Assembly (NCBI RefSeq): GCF_001421565.1
Contig: NZ_LMKQ01000001.1
Coordinates: 2,882,323-2,946,322, forward strand
DNA: 64,000 nucleotides
Direction: 5' to 3'
From: Agromyces sp. Leaf222
Lineage (GTDB): Bacteria > Actinomycetota > Actinomycetes > Actinomycetales > Microbacteriaceae
The translations under genes were made by a program, and so were the position numbers. Shown one piece after another: positions 24,586-33,937 of this stretch (positions are counted from its first letter, which is position 1; each line of letters begins with the position of its first letter). The notes below the pieces were generated by a model. The model saw only the letters and a list, made by a program, of their open reading frames with translations, was not told where the DNA came from and ran no database searches.

Positions 24586-27500
24586 GGGTTCTGATACCTC
24601 ACTTTCACGCCGGCGACCTCAACATCCAACCAGACGCGGTCACCGGGCAGTGCGTCGGGCACGCGGCAGCTCGTCTCCCGCTGCGCCGCGACCCCGATGT
24701 CGTCGCCGACGATGCCGCATCGGAAGTTCGCCGGGATCCCGGAGTTGTCGGGCTCGGAGTCCCACGACCACTCCGCACGTTCCCCGTCCCACGCGCGCGA
24801 CGGCAACGCGAACGTGAGCGACGGCTGCGCGTCGGCCGGCAGGATCTCCGACCATGGCCCGCAGCTGCCCCACGGCGAACACGAACGCACCTGGAACCGG
24901 GCGGTCTCGCCGAAGGGTCGCCCGAGGACGGCACGGAGCCACCCCGAGCCGGTGAAGTCCTTGGGGGCGCCGAGCTGCACGCCGTCGGCGTCGACCGCGA
25001 CGATCTGCAGTCGCTGGTTCGGCTCGACCTTCGAGATGTACCGGTCCCACGCGTCCTGCGTCATCCAGTCCATGCCGCTCTGCACCGACGAGATCGGTCC
25101 GGGGGGCTCGCGCACCACGATGGTGCCGACCCCGGTGCTCACGCAGGCGGAACGGTTGAACCCCCAGACGACGAAGGAGTACCTCGCGGCCTCGGCCGTG
25201 GTGCCCGTGAACTGCACGCTCGATGCATCCGGCCCCACTCTGACCATTTCGGAGACGGCGCCGCCGCGCGACGGGGCGACGACCGTGCCGGGGGCGGGAG
25301 AGGTCACCACGCAGCTCTGCGGACCCGAGGGGGGTGTGGTCGCCCCATCGGCGAGGCGCTGCACGAAGTACCCGCCGATGGGGTCGCCGTTGCCGCCGAA
25401 GGGAGTCCAGGTCACCGTGACGGTGCCGGCGATCGCATCGCCGACGACGCTGATGCTGCCGGCGACGGGCGGACCGAACGGCGTGCCCGACCCCTTGGCG
25501 TCCGCCCACACCGCCATGGCCGGATACGCCTCGTTGCGCGCGCTCACCGAGAACTCGACGAGACTGCCGTTCTCGAGCGCTCTCGAGTCGACCTGGCACC
25601 GCGATGCCGTGCACACCGAGGCTGCATCGACCTCGACCGGCACGCCCCCGACGACGAGCACGTAGGAGTGCACGGGGCTTCCGGCACCGGCCGAGACCGG
25701 AGCCCAGCCGAGCTGGAGGCGCCCGTCGAGCGGGGCGGCGACGACCTCGCCCGGTGCCGGCGGCACGACATCCGACCAGATCGGCCCCGGCGCGTCGACC
25801 GGGTCGGAGAGCCCGACGCCGTTGCGGGCCTGCACCCGCAGCACCACGGCGTTCGCCCGGCCATTGCCCAGGGTCGGCACCCGGCAGTTCGTCGCCGTGC
25901 ACTCGCTCTTCGCGAGCACGTCGGACGAACCGGGTTCGAGCAGGCTGATCTCGTATCCCGTGATCGGCGAGTTGTTGAACGCACCGGCACCGAAGACGAG
26001 GTCGAGGCTGCGATCGCCGAACCCGGTCACCCGAGGCGCCGTCACGGGGTCCGGTCGGTCCTGCACCGAGACGGTCACGGTACCCCATGCGAACCGCTCC
26101 GGATCGCCGGTCGCGTCGGAGACCTGGTACTGCAGCGTGGTGTTCACCGGCTCGGCGTCCTCCGCGACCCGCACGAGCAGCGTCGAGCCGTCGCCGTCGC
26201 GCGTGACCGAGACGCCGGCTGGCAGCGCGTCGAGACCCTTGAGCGCCTCGACGCGCAGTGGCGTGCCGGGGAACGGATTCGTGGTGTCGTCGTTCGCGAG
26301 CACGTCGACGCTCGTCGTCTCGCCGCGCCGTGCGACGGCCCGATCGGCGACGGGCCGGGCGAGCGGCCTCGTCGAGGGCACGACCTGCAGGTCGATGCGT
26401 CCGGGCTCGCCCTCGCCCGTGGCATCGACGACCGCGACCGCGACCGACCCCTGCGTGCCGGAGACCGCGTTCGCCGTCGGCGTGATCGTCAGCCGCTGCC
26501 CGTCGAGCTCGAGGTCGAAGCCTTCGGGCAACGGTTCGAGCAGTCGGTACTTCAACTCGTCGTCCCGCTCCTCGTAGAGGTGGTTGGTGAGCTTCACGAG
26601 GTCGATCGTCTTGGCCACGCCCTGCTCGAAGTCGATCGAGCCGCCCAGGAACTTGGGCGGTTGGTTCTGCGTCGGCTGCACCTCGATCGGGATCACGATG
26701 GTGCCCGTGCGCCCGGTGGGGTCGGTCGCCGACTCGCCGTCGGTGACCGTGAACGAGATCGACGCCGGCCCGAAGTACCCCGCCTCGCTCCGGAAGCGCA
26801 GGGTCTGGTCGTCGACCCACGAGTCGGTGCCGTCGCTGTGCGCGGCCCGCACCGTCGCCGCATCGGTGATGCGCACCGGGCGGCCGGACGCCGCGATCAC
26901 GAAGTCCTCGATGTCGAGCTGCACGCTCTCGCCGCTGCGCACCTCGACGTCGGGCGCGTCGCGTCGAAGCTGCGGCAGCGCGTCGTCGCGGCCCGGCACG
27001 CGGATGAAGGCGTACGACACCACGCCGGGGTCGTCGGGGTGCGTCAGGGAGAACGGGATGATCCGTCGGCGGTCCTCGACCGCCACCCGGATGCGGCCGT
27101 CGCGGAGTACCTCTGCGCCCTCGTCGAATTCGGGCAGGAGGCCGACCTCGACGTCGGCCACGTCGGCATCGGCGAGGAACGCATCGGCGAGCACGTCGAC
27201 GTCGACCCGGTCGCGGTCGATGATGTCGGTCAGGTTCAGGACCACGTCGTCGACCTCGGGTCGCGCGAGCGGGGCATCCTCGCGAGCGACGACCGTGAGG
27301 AAGCTCGACGCCGTGCCGGCGCGTTCATTCGCGATCGTGTACTGGAACCCGTACTCGCCGTCGCCCTGCGGCACCACCACGTCGATCTGGTCGCCCACCT
27401 TCGTGGCGGGCGCACCGACCTGTTGCTCGACGACGTCGGTCAGCGTGAGGCTGTCGCCATCGGGGTCCGTGTCGTTCGCGAGCACCCGGACCGACAGGGT

Positions 27501-30440
27501 GCGCCCCGGTCGCACGACCACGCTGTCCTCGACCGCGATGGGATTCCTCGCGCCGTCGGCCCGCGCGGCGATGCCCACCCTGACCGTGCCGGTCGCCCCC
27601 TCGCCGAGCGAGTCGACGACCGTGTAGGTGAACGTGTCGGTGCCGGCCGAGTACTCGCCGGCCTGGTAGTCGAGCCAGTCGGGTCCGGTCTCGACGACGG
27701 TGCCGAGCTCGGGGTTCGACTCCTGGCCGACCAGCAGCACGGAGTCCCCATCGGGGTCGGTTCCGCCCAATGGAACGGCGATGCGCACCGTGTCGCCCGA
27801 GAGGGCGCGCGCGGTGATCTCGGGCGGCACGGGCGGGGAGTTCGTCTCGGGGTCGGCGGAGCGCACCGACAGGTGCACCATCGCCGTCGCCTCCTGTCCG
27901 CCGGCGCCGATGGTGTACTTCGCGTCGTACTCCCCTGGTTCGTCGGGAGCGAAGTAGCGCAGGCGGTCGCCGCTGACGAAGAGCAGGCCGTCGACCGGTT
28001 GCTCGACGAGCTCCGGATCGATCGCGAGCGGGAGGCCGTCGGGCTGCTCGTCGTTCGCGAGCACCGGCACGTCGATGACGTCTCCTGTGCGAACCGACGC
28101 CGTATCGGGGTTCGCGACCGGCGGCTGGATCGTGTCGGCTGTCGGCACCTCCACGACCGTGACGGCGCCTTCGGCCTCGCCGAGACCGTTGCTCACCCGG
28201 TAGCCGAAGGTCACCGATCCGAGCGGCAGCGGTCCGAGCAGCTCGACACGCAGGATGCGGTGGTCGATCAGGGCGACCCGGAACTCCTTCGCGTCGGCGC
28301 CGATGAGGTCGGTGAGCACGAGCACGCCCCCGGTCGGGTCGATGTCCGTGGCGAGCACGTCGACGTCCATGGGCTGGCCGACCCGGAGGAAGGCGGTGTG
28401 CGGCACCGTGATCGGCATCGTGTCCCGATCGGATCCGGCCTCGACCTCGACCCGGATCAATCCGGTGACGGGCGCCGAGCTCCCGTCGGTGACGACGTAC
28501 TCGAGGTAATGCGTGCGCTCGGCCGAGCTCTTGAAGCGGAAGGTCCCGCCGTCGTAGTCGGGCGTGATGACCGCGTCCTGCTTCGCGGGCACACTCGTGA
28601 GCACCGCGTGGCCCGTTCCCCCGTGCACATGCCGGAGGGGATCGACCCGCACCTCCTCGCCCGCGGCGGCGAGCACGACGAACGACTCCGCGATCAGGGG
28701 AACGGTGCCCGGCGCGCGCACGTCGATATCGAGGGATCCCGCGCCCTCGTCGCGGCCGTCGGCCGCGACGAGGGCGACCCGCCGCTCGCCCGGCTGGTGC
28801 TGCACTTCGTCGAACACGACGGAGCCGTCGGGCGTGAACGACACCTTGTCGCCCGGGGCGCTGGCTGAGCGGAGGAAGAACGGGTCGCCGTCGGGGTCGA
28901 CCCAGTCGCCGAGCACCGCCGTGGTCGACCGTCCGGAGGTCTCCACGGCCGCGGAGCGATCGCGCACCTGCTGCGGCGGGCCGTTCTGGTCGTCGGTGCG
29001 CACCTGCACGGTCACGGATGCCGCGGCGCTGCCGCCCCGACCGTCGTCGACCGTGTAGCCGAAGGAGAAGCCCTCGGTCACCGTCTCGTCGAGGCTGACC
29101 TGGACCTGCTGGCGATCGGAGACGAGGTCGAGCCTCACGCCGGGGGGCGGCACGACATCGAGCGCGGCGATCACGAGCACGTCGCCGTTCGGGTCGTAGT
29201 CGTTCAGCAGCACCGGCAGCGTCGACGCGCGACCGGGTCGGGCGCCGAAGGCGTCGTCGGCGGCCAGCGGGTCGGCCTGGCTGCGCTCGAGCGGCGCGGG
29301 GTCTTCGGCGTCGGGCCGTTCGACGGTCTCGTCGTCGGACTCGGTCGCGAGCAGCTGGTCCCAGTTGTCGATGAGCCCGTAGTCGGCTGAGGCCGCCCAG
29401 CTGCGGCCGGAGCCGCGATCGTTCAGCACCAGGGACCGCCCGTTCACGAGGAACACGAGGTCGGCGGTGGTCGCCGTATCGAGCGGGAACCGCTCCGCCG
29501 TCTCGCCGTCGCACGCGCGCCAGGCGGTGCCGGCCGACCACGCCGCATTCAGGCAGCCGCCGTGGCGCACCGGCGCCGTCGCGGAGCCACCGGCCTGCGG
29601 GACCTGCACCGTCTGGACGGCCCCGTCGGCCAGATCGACCATGATGAGGCCGTCGCGCGACGCGATGGCGACCGCGTCGCCGTCGACGGACGGCTCCTGC
29701 AGCCTCGGGTCGTCGGCCGACTGCACGACCTGGCCGAGTTCGACCTTGCGGTCGGCGAGGTAGAGCGTCAGGGTCCGCCCGTCGAGCACCGCCCACCGGC
29801 CGCCGACCGACGTGATCTGGAACTCGGCCGCCGTGTCGGAGAGCTCCGTCTGCCACTGCTCGACCACGGACTCCGACTCGTCGACGTCGACCCTGCGCAC
29901 GATGCCGGTCGTCGGCGTGTAGGCGAAGAGGCGCCCGTCGGGCGCGACCGACGTCACGCTGCCCGGTCCGAACGTGAGCGTCGGGTCGGTGTCGACCTGC
30001 AGGTCGACGATCTGGTCGGACGGCATCGTCCAGACGTCGGCGCCCGTGGAGACCACGACCTTCGACGACGTGATCGCGATGCTGCTGGCGGGCGGCACCG
30101 CGACCGTCTCCTGGACGGTCGAGTTCATCGGATCGATCACCGCGACCGTCGCGCGCTCGGTGTCGAGGGCGAGCACCGTCTGGCCTCGCTGGGCGATCTG
30201 CGTCGTCGACCCGCCCGTCTCGACGATGGTGTTCAGCTCGTGCACGGAGGTGTTCGCCCGGCCCACCGACTGGAGGCCGTCGTTGGCGACCCAGACGGAC
30301 GCGTCCCCGAGGTCGACCCGCTCGGCCGAGTACCCGCCGGATGCCACGGCGACGGCCACGATCGTCGATACGACGGCCATGCCGACCGCCGCCGTCGCGA
30401 CGGCGGACCGATGTCGGGAGACGAGCGAGGGCAGCCTCAT
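24582..30440 (-). CDS. Giant membrane-anchored cadherin/Ig-like and fibronectin III repeat protein
   Basis: 1952 residues from ATG 30440, overlapping the kinase stop by 1 bp. A single N-terminal helix (about 12-35) with basic residues before it puts the rest outside. Next comes a region of about 300 residues with propeller-like repeats (VAIDPMNSTVQETV, LFAYTPTTGIVRRVDV). Some eight to ten Ig/cadherin-like modules follow, marked by the recurring V-L-x-N-D-x-D-P-x-G-D box (for example VLANDTDPDGDSLTL). The C-terminal 400 residues are fibronectin III modules with paired cysteines. There is no LPXTG anchor. A long adhesin or scaffold is likely. Its place in the kinase operon suggests its display or sensing is coupled to signalling. 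Confidence 0.85.
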   Translation of the reverse strand: MRLPSLVSRHRSAVATAAVGMAVVSTIVAVAVASGGYSAERVDLGDASVWVANDGLQSVGRANTSVHELNTIVETGGSTTQIAQRGQTVLALDTERATVAVIDPMNSTVQETVAVPPASSIAITSSKVVVSTGADVWTMPSDQIVDLQVDTDPTLTFGPGSVTSVAPDGRLFAYTPTTGIVRRVDVDESESVVEQWQTELSDTAAEFQITSVGGRWAVLDGRTLTLYLADRKVELGQVVQSADDPRLQEPSVDGDAVAIASRDGLIMVDLADGAVQTVQVPQAGGSATAPVRHGGCLNAAWSAGTAWRACDGETAERFPLDTATTADLVFLVNGRSLVLNDRGSGRSWAASADYGLIDNWDQLLATESDDETVERPDAEDPAPLERSQADPLAADDAFGARPGRASTLPVLLNDYDPNGDVLVIAALDVVPPPGVRLDLVSDRQQVQVSLDETVTEGFSFGYTVDDGRGGSAAASVTVQVRTDDQNGPPQQVRDRSAAVETSGRSTTAVLGDWVDPDGDPFFLRSASAPGDKVSFTPDGSVVFDEVQHQPGERRVALVAADGRDEGAGSLDIDVRAPGTVPLIAESFVVLAAAGEEVRVDPLRHVHGGTGHAVLTSVPAKQDAVITPDYDGGTFRFKSSAERTHYLEYVVTDGSSAPVTGLIRVEVEAGSDRDTMPITVPHTAFLRVGQPMDVDVLATDIDPTGGVLVLTDLIGADAKEFRVALIDHRILRVELLGPLPLGSVTFGYRVSNGLGEAEGAVTVVEVPTADTIQPPVANPDTASVRTGDVIDVPVLANDEQPDGLPLAIDPELVEQPVDGLLFVSGDRLRYFAPDEPGEYDAKYTIGAGGQEATAMVHLSVRSADPETNSPPVPPEITARALSGDTVRIAVPLGGTDPDGDSVLLVGQESNPELGTVVETGPDWLDYQAGEYSAGTDTFTYTVVDSLGEGATGTVRVGIAARADGARNPIAVEDSVVVRPGRTLSVRVLANDTDPDGDSLTLTDVVEQQVGAPATKVGDQIDVVVPQGDGEYGFQYTIANERAGTASSFLTVVAREDAPLARPEVDDVVLNLTDIIDRDRVDVDVLADAFLADADVADVEVGLLPEFDEGAEVLRDGRIRVAVEDRRRIIPFSLTHPDDPGVVSYAFIRVPGRDDALPQLRRDAPDVEVRSGESVQLDIEDFVIAASGRPVRITDAATVRAAHSDGTDSWVDDQTLRFRSEAGYFGPASISFTVTDGESATDPTGRTGTIVIPIEVQPTQNQPPKFLGGSIDFEQGVAKTIDLVKLTNHLYEERDDELKYRLLEPLPEGFDLELDGQRLTITPTANAVSGTQGSVAVAVVDATGEGEPGRIDLQVVPSTRPLARPVADRAVARRGETTSVDVLANDDTTNPFPGTPLRVEALKGLDALPAGVSVTRDGDGSTLLVRVAEDAEPVNTTLQYQVSDATGDPERFAWGTVTVSVQDRPDPVTAPRVTGFGDRSLDLVFGAGAFNNSPITGYEISLLEPGSSDVLAKSECTATNCRVPTLGNGRANAVVLRVQARNGVGLSDPVDAPGPIWSDVVPPAPGEVVAAPLDGRLQLGWAPVSAGAGSPVHSYVLVVGGVPVEVDAASVCTASRCQVDSRALENGSLVEFSVSARNEAYPAMAVWADAKGSGTPFGPPVAGSISVVGDAIAGTVTVTWTPFGGNGDPIGGYFVQRLADGATTPPSGPQSCVVTSPAPGTVVAPSRGGAVSEMVRVGPDASSVQFTGTTAEAARYSFVVWGFNRSACVSTGVGTIVVREPPGPISSVQSGMDWMTQDAWDRYISKVEPNQRLQIVAVDADGVQLGAPKDFTGSGWLRAVLGRPFGETARFQVRSCSPWGSCGPWSEILPADAQPSLTFALPSRAWDGERAEWSWDSEPDNSGIPANFRCGIVGDDIGVAAQRETSCRVPDALPGDRVWLDVEVAGVKVRYQNP

Positions 30441-31855
30441 CAGCCCTCCGTGTCGACGTCCACGCAGCGCTCCTCGCTCGGACGCCCGGTCTTGCCGTCG
30501 CGCGTGACGGTCACGCTCGCGCAGAGGTGGTCGCCGTCGGACGCGACGACGTCGAGGCGCTCGTCGCGCTGCGCGGGGCGCGGGGCCCCGTCGATGCTCA
30601 CGAGGTACGCGTCGCCGCCCTGCAGTCCCGGATCGTCCCAGGTGAAGGTCACGGTGGCGTCGTCGTCGTCGACCGCCGCCCGCACGCCGGTCACGACCGG
30701 GATGGGCGTCGTCGTCGAGGCCACGAGGTACGCGCCGGCGAGCGCGATGCCGACGAGCAGCACGGCCACCGCCGAGAGGCCCCAGAGCATGCGCCGGGGT
30801 GCGTGCGACGCCGACGACGGCGACCCGCTCGGTTCGGAGCGCGTGTCCGAGCGCAGCGTGGTCGCGCCCATGCGGTCGCCGGGTCGCCTGGTGCGGCGGG
30901 CGCGGCGATCCGGCGTGGTCGCCGCCGACGGGACGGAGATGATGCGGGTCCGCTCGTCGAGGTCGACGGCGACGGCGAGCGCCCAGTCCTCCGTGACGAC
31001 CTCGAGCGGCGTCTGCGGCAGGGACAGCTCCTCCTCGACGGCCTGCAGGTCTCGCACGAACTCGACGGCGCTCGACTGCCGGTCGGCCGGTCGCCTGGAC
31101 ATCGCGCGGGCGAGCACGCGCTCGAGCGAGACGGGCACGTCGTCGCGGCCGGTGGGCGGGAGCTTGCCGTTGCGGATGCGGGCCGAGACGCGCCCGACCG
31201 CGTTGTCGCCGCCCGGCTGCTCGAACGGGCTCCGGCCGGCGAGCAGCGAGTAGACCGTCGCGCCCAATGACCAGACCTCGCTCGCGACCGTGCCGGCGTC
31301 GTCGATGAGCACCTCGGGCGCCGACCACGGCACCGAGAGCCCGACCGCGTCGGTGGAGGAGATCGCGCCGAGCCTCGCCGCGATGCCGAAGTCCGAGAGC
31401 ACGGGATGCCCGTAGGCGGTGGTGAGGATGTTCGACGGCTTGATGTCGCGGTGCAGCACGCCGTTGCGATGCGCGGTCTCGACGGCGCTCGCGATGCGCA
31501 CGCCGATCGCGAGCACCTCGGCGAGCGGCAGCGACGTGGTGCGGTAGCGCTGGCCGAGCGTCGACGGGCAGAACTCCATGACGAGGTACGGTCGCCCGTC
31601 GGCGGCGACGCTCGCCTGGTACACGGTGAGGATCGACGGGTGCGACGAGAGCTGCGCCATGACGTCGGCCTCGGCCTGGAACATCTGCCGCGCCGCATCG
31701 ACGACGACCTCGGCGAGCAGCACCTTGACGGCCACGAGTCGCCGCGGCATGTTCTGCTCGTAGAGGAACACGTCGGCGAATCCGCCCGACCCGAGCACCC
31801 TGACGAACGAGAAGCCCGGGAGGTTCGGCGCGGTTGACGGCAGTCGTCTCGACAC
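30440..31855 (-). CDS. Transmembrane Ser/Thr protein kinase with extracellular FnIII-like domain
   Basis: 471 residues from GTG 31855, preceded by AGGAGG; the ATG at 31921 overlaps the promoter -10 box and is unlikely. The kinase domain (about 14-270) is complete: glycine loop GSGGFADVF, Lys44, HRDIKPSN with Asp137, DFG at 155-157 and SAPE at 178-181. A basic juxtamembrane stretch includes Thr332-Thr333. One helix at 356-378 leads to an outside domain (385-471) with VTFTWDDP and a Cys pair, which is FnIII-like, in place of the PASTA repeats of PknB. The next gene encodes a protein ending in FnIII modules. It should phosphorylate the FHA proteins of this cluster (inference). Confidence 0.9.
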   Translation of the reverse strand: MSRRLPSTAPNLPGFSFVRVLGSGGFADVFLYEQNMPRRLVAVKVLLAEVVVDAARQMFQAEADVMAQLSSHPSILTVYQASVAADGRPYLVMEFCPSTLGQRYRTTSLPLAEVLAIGVRIASAVETAHRNGVLHRDIKPSNILTTAYGHPVLSDFGIAARLGAISSTDAVGLSVPWSAPEVLIDDAGTVASEVWSLGATVYSLLAGRSPFEQPGGDNAVGRVSARIRNGKLPPTGRDDVPVSLERVLARAMSRRPADRQSSAVEFVRDLQAVEEELSLPQTPLEVVTEDWALAVAVDLDERTRIISVPSAATTPDRRARRTRRPGDRMGATTLRSDTRSEPSGSPSSASHAPRRMLWGLSAVAVLLVGIALAGAYLVASTTTPIPVVTGVRAAVDDDDATVTFTWDDPGLQGGDAYLVSIDGAPRPAQRDERLDVVASDGDHLCASVTVTRDGKTGRPSEERCVDVDTEG

Positions 31856-31898
31856 GATCCTCCTCGACCTCGGATGCCGGTGGGCGCCGTCACTCGAT

Positions 31899-31949
31899 AC
31901 CGGTGGCACCGGTCTGCTCATTGTAGGTCGGTGCGACGCCCGTTCGAGG
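31899..31949 (-). promoter_or_regulatory. Promoter of the kinase operon with ACCGGT repeat
   Basis: On the minus strand a near-consensus -10 box TACAAT lies at 31920-31925, with a weak -35-like TCGAAC about 16 bp upstream. Transcription would start near 31913, inside ACCGGTGGCACCGGT (31899-31913), two ACCGGT palindromes 3 bp apart, and run about 58 bp to the GTG start behind AGGAGG. A protein bound to the ACCGGT pair would sit on the start site. Confidence 0.5.
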
Positions 31950-31964
31950 GTCTCCCCGAAGCGC

Positions 31965-32807
31965 TCAGGATGCCGCGGGCGAATCGATCGCGCCGTCGGC
32001 CCCCGCCTGCTCCGGGCCGGCCTCCGGCCTGGTCACGTCGAGCACGTCGACGACGAGCACCGTGACGTTGTCGCGCCCGCCGTTGCCGAGTGCGGCGTCG
32101 AGGAGGTGCTCGGTCACGCGTTCGGCCGACCGGTCGGCCATCAGGAAGTGGCGGATGCCGTACGACGTGAGCTCCTTCGTGAGCCCGTCGGAGCAGATCA
32201 GCAGGCGCATGCCGGGTTCGACGGCGATGGCGCGGTAGTCGGGGATCGGCGATTCGTGGAAGCCGACGGCTCGCGTGATCACGTTCGAGTGCGGGTGCGT
32301 GTCGGCCTCGTCTCGGGTGATCTGCCCGGCGTCGACGAGCTCCTGCACGATCGAGTGGTCGACGGTCAGCTGCTCGAGCACGCCGCCGACGAGTCGGTAG
32401 ACCCGCGAGTCGCCGATGTTGAACACGATCCAGGCGGGCTCGTCGGAGATGAGGCCGAGTGCGGCGCCCGTGACGGTCGTGCCGCTGCCCTCGTCGGTGA
32501 CGCCCGTGCCGCGCTCCATGTCCTGCACCGCGAGCCGAAGCGACTGGTCAATCTCGGCCGTGCCGATCACGGTCTTGCCGCCGTGCTCGGCGAGGCGGGT
32601 CACCACGGCTGCGCTGGCGAAGTCGCCTGCGGCGTGGCCGCCCATGCCGTCGGCGACGGAGAAGACCGGAGCCTGCGCGACGAAGCTGTCCTCGTTGACC
32701 TGGCGGCGGTGGCCCGTGTCGGTCGCCGCGGCCCACGAGATCGTGATCCTCGTGCCGTCGGGCAGCACGATCGGATGACGGGTGTTGCCGTTTCCGATCT
32801 GTGTCAC
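31965..32807 (-). CDS. PP2C-family Ser/Thr protein phosphatase
   Basis: 280 residues from GTG 32807, overlapping the FHA gene stop (GTGA). PPM/PP2C motifs are in order: TDTGHRRQVNEDSF, VADGMGGHAAGDFAS, GSGTTVTGAAL, FNIGDSRVYRL, ITRAVG, LLICSDGLTKEL and GGRDNVTVLVV, so all metal-binding aspartates are present. Unlike PstP of mycobacteria it has no membrane helix. It should reverse phosphorylation by the kinase encoded 110 bp downstream, which has its own promoter. Confidence 0.93.
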   Translation of the reverse strand: MTQIGNGNTRHPIVLPDGTRITISWAAATDTGHRRQVNEDSFVAQAPVFSVADGMGGHAAGDFASAAVVTRLAEHGGKTVIGTAEIDQSLRLAVQDMERGTGVTDEGSGTTVTGAALGLISDEPAWIVFNIGDSRVYRLVGGVLEQLTVDHSIVQELVDAGQITRDEADTHPHSNVITRAVGFHESPIPDYRAIAVEPGMRLLICSDGLTKELTSYGIRHFLMADRSAERVTEHLLDAALGNGGRDNVTVLVVDVLDVTRPEAGPEQAGADGAIDSPAAS

Positions 32808-33913
32808 GAGTGGGGCCTGTCGGTTCGGGTCGGACGGGGTGCTTCGTCGCTGGCTGGGAGGACCTCGATGATCGTACCGTCTCCGAGGTCGAGGGAGCTG
32901 CCCGGCACGACGACGATCGATTCACCGGCGCGCATCCGACGCACGCCGGTCGACGTCCGGATCACGGTGCCGTTGGTCGAACGCAGGTCGGTCGCGACCA
33001 GTCGCTCGCCCTGCACGCGGAGCTCGAGATGGGTGCCGGATATCACGCCGTTCGGCGAGCGAACGGGCACGAGCTCCGGCGCCGTCGCGGCCGCCGAGGG
33101 TGCGCGCGGCGCGAGCGGACGCCGGCCGACCAGAATCGGCACCGTGACCGTCCTCGCGAGGCCGTACCCGATCCGCACCCTCGGAGGGGCGCCTGGAGCG
33201 AACGCGCTCGGCGCGGCTTCGGACGTCGGCGCCTCCGGCCATCGGTCGGCGTCGGGATCCTGCTCGGCGTCCGCGCCGGACGCGAGCGCGACCGTGGCGT
33301 CGATCACCCCGTCGCGGAGCACCGTGTCGGCGTCGCTCGTCGGCCCGCCACCGGCATCCGCTCGGCTCCCGACGATCTGGTCGACTGGCCGCTCGACGGC
33401 CCGCTCGACGGCATGCTCGACGGGCGACCAGACGACGTCCGAGGCCCTGAGCCGGGCGCGCGCGGGTGCGATCGCGCCCGCCGCGACGCCGATCGTCGCA
33501 CTGCTCGAGCGCACCGGGGCGTCGGCGCCCGTCAACCGCACGCCGGTCACGTCGCGGAACTCGGCGAGGTGCCACGGGCGGATGCCTCGAGCGTCGAAGC
33601 GTCTCGACCCTCCGGGCGAGTCGAGGTCGACGACCGCGTCGCCCCGCACGACGGCCGTGACGATCTCGGTGCCGTCCCTCGGCCACAGCACCACGGCGAA
33701 ACCGCGATCGTCGAGGTCCGCGGGGCCCACGGCCGGGATCGCCTGCACGAGTCGCTCGATGCTGACATCGGCGTCGCCCGTGACCGCGGCGAGTTCGGCG
33801 AGCGCCAACTCCTCGGCGGGGGCGGCGAGCACGGCGATGAACCGGTCGCCGATGACGACGTCCCAGTCCATCGCCCCGATGCGAGACGCGCTCGTCACGG
33901 TTCCGGCGACCAT
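32804..33913 (-). CDS. C-terminal FHA-domain protein
   Basis: 369 residues from ATG 33913; GTG 33928 and ATG 33871 are alternatives and no ribosome site decides. The N-terminal half (starting MDWDVVIGDRFIAVL) shows no domain I recognise. A central disordered stretch is rich in Val/Glu and Ala/Asp. The FHA domain occupies about 265-360 with GRRPL, VISGTHLEL and DLRSTNGTVIR, the phosphothreonine-binding set. It overlaps the PP2C gene and starts only 24 bp after the aldehyde dehydrogenase stop codon, so read-through from the polyamine gene is possible. Confidence 0.85.
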   Translation of the reverse strand: MVAGTVTSASRIGAMDWDVVIGDRFIAVLAAPAEELALAELAAVTGDADVSIERLVQAIPAVGPADLDDRGFAVVLWPRDGTEIVTAVVRGDAVVDLDSPGGSRRFDARGIRPWHLAEFRDVTGVRLTGADAPVRSSSATIGVAAGAIAPARARLRASDVVWSPVEHAVERAVERPVDQIVGSRADAGGGPTSDADTVLRDGVIDATVALASGADAEQDPDADRWPEAPTSEAAPSAFAPGAPPRVRIGYGLARTVTVPILVGRRPLAPRAPSAAATAPELVPVRSPNGVISGTHLELRVQGERLVATDLRSTNGTVIRTSTGVRRMRAGESIVVVPGSSLDLGDGTIIEVLPASDEAPRPTRTDRPHS

Positions 33914-33937
33914 GTGCCCAGTCTGCACCAGACCGGG

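Noticed and set aside
25668..28868. Plus-strand open frame of 1066 codons opposite the giant repeat protein
   Set aside because: Composition is that of an antisense frame (runs of Arg, His, Asp, Val); the minus frame has recurring Ig/cadherin boxes.
30441..31328. Longer N-terminus for the giant repeat protein through the kinase gene
   Set aside because: The extra 296 codons are a shifted frame of the kinase; ATG 30440 starts just before a basic stretch and membrane helix.
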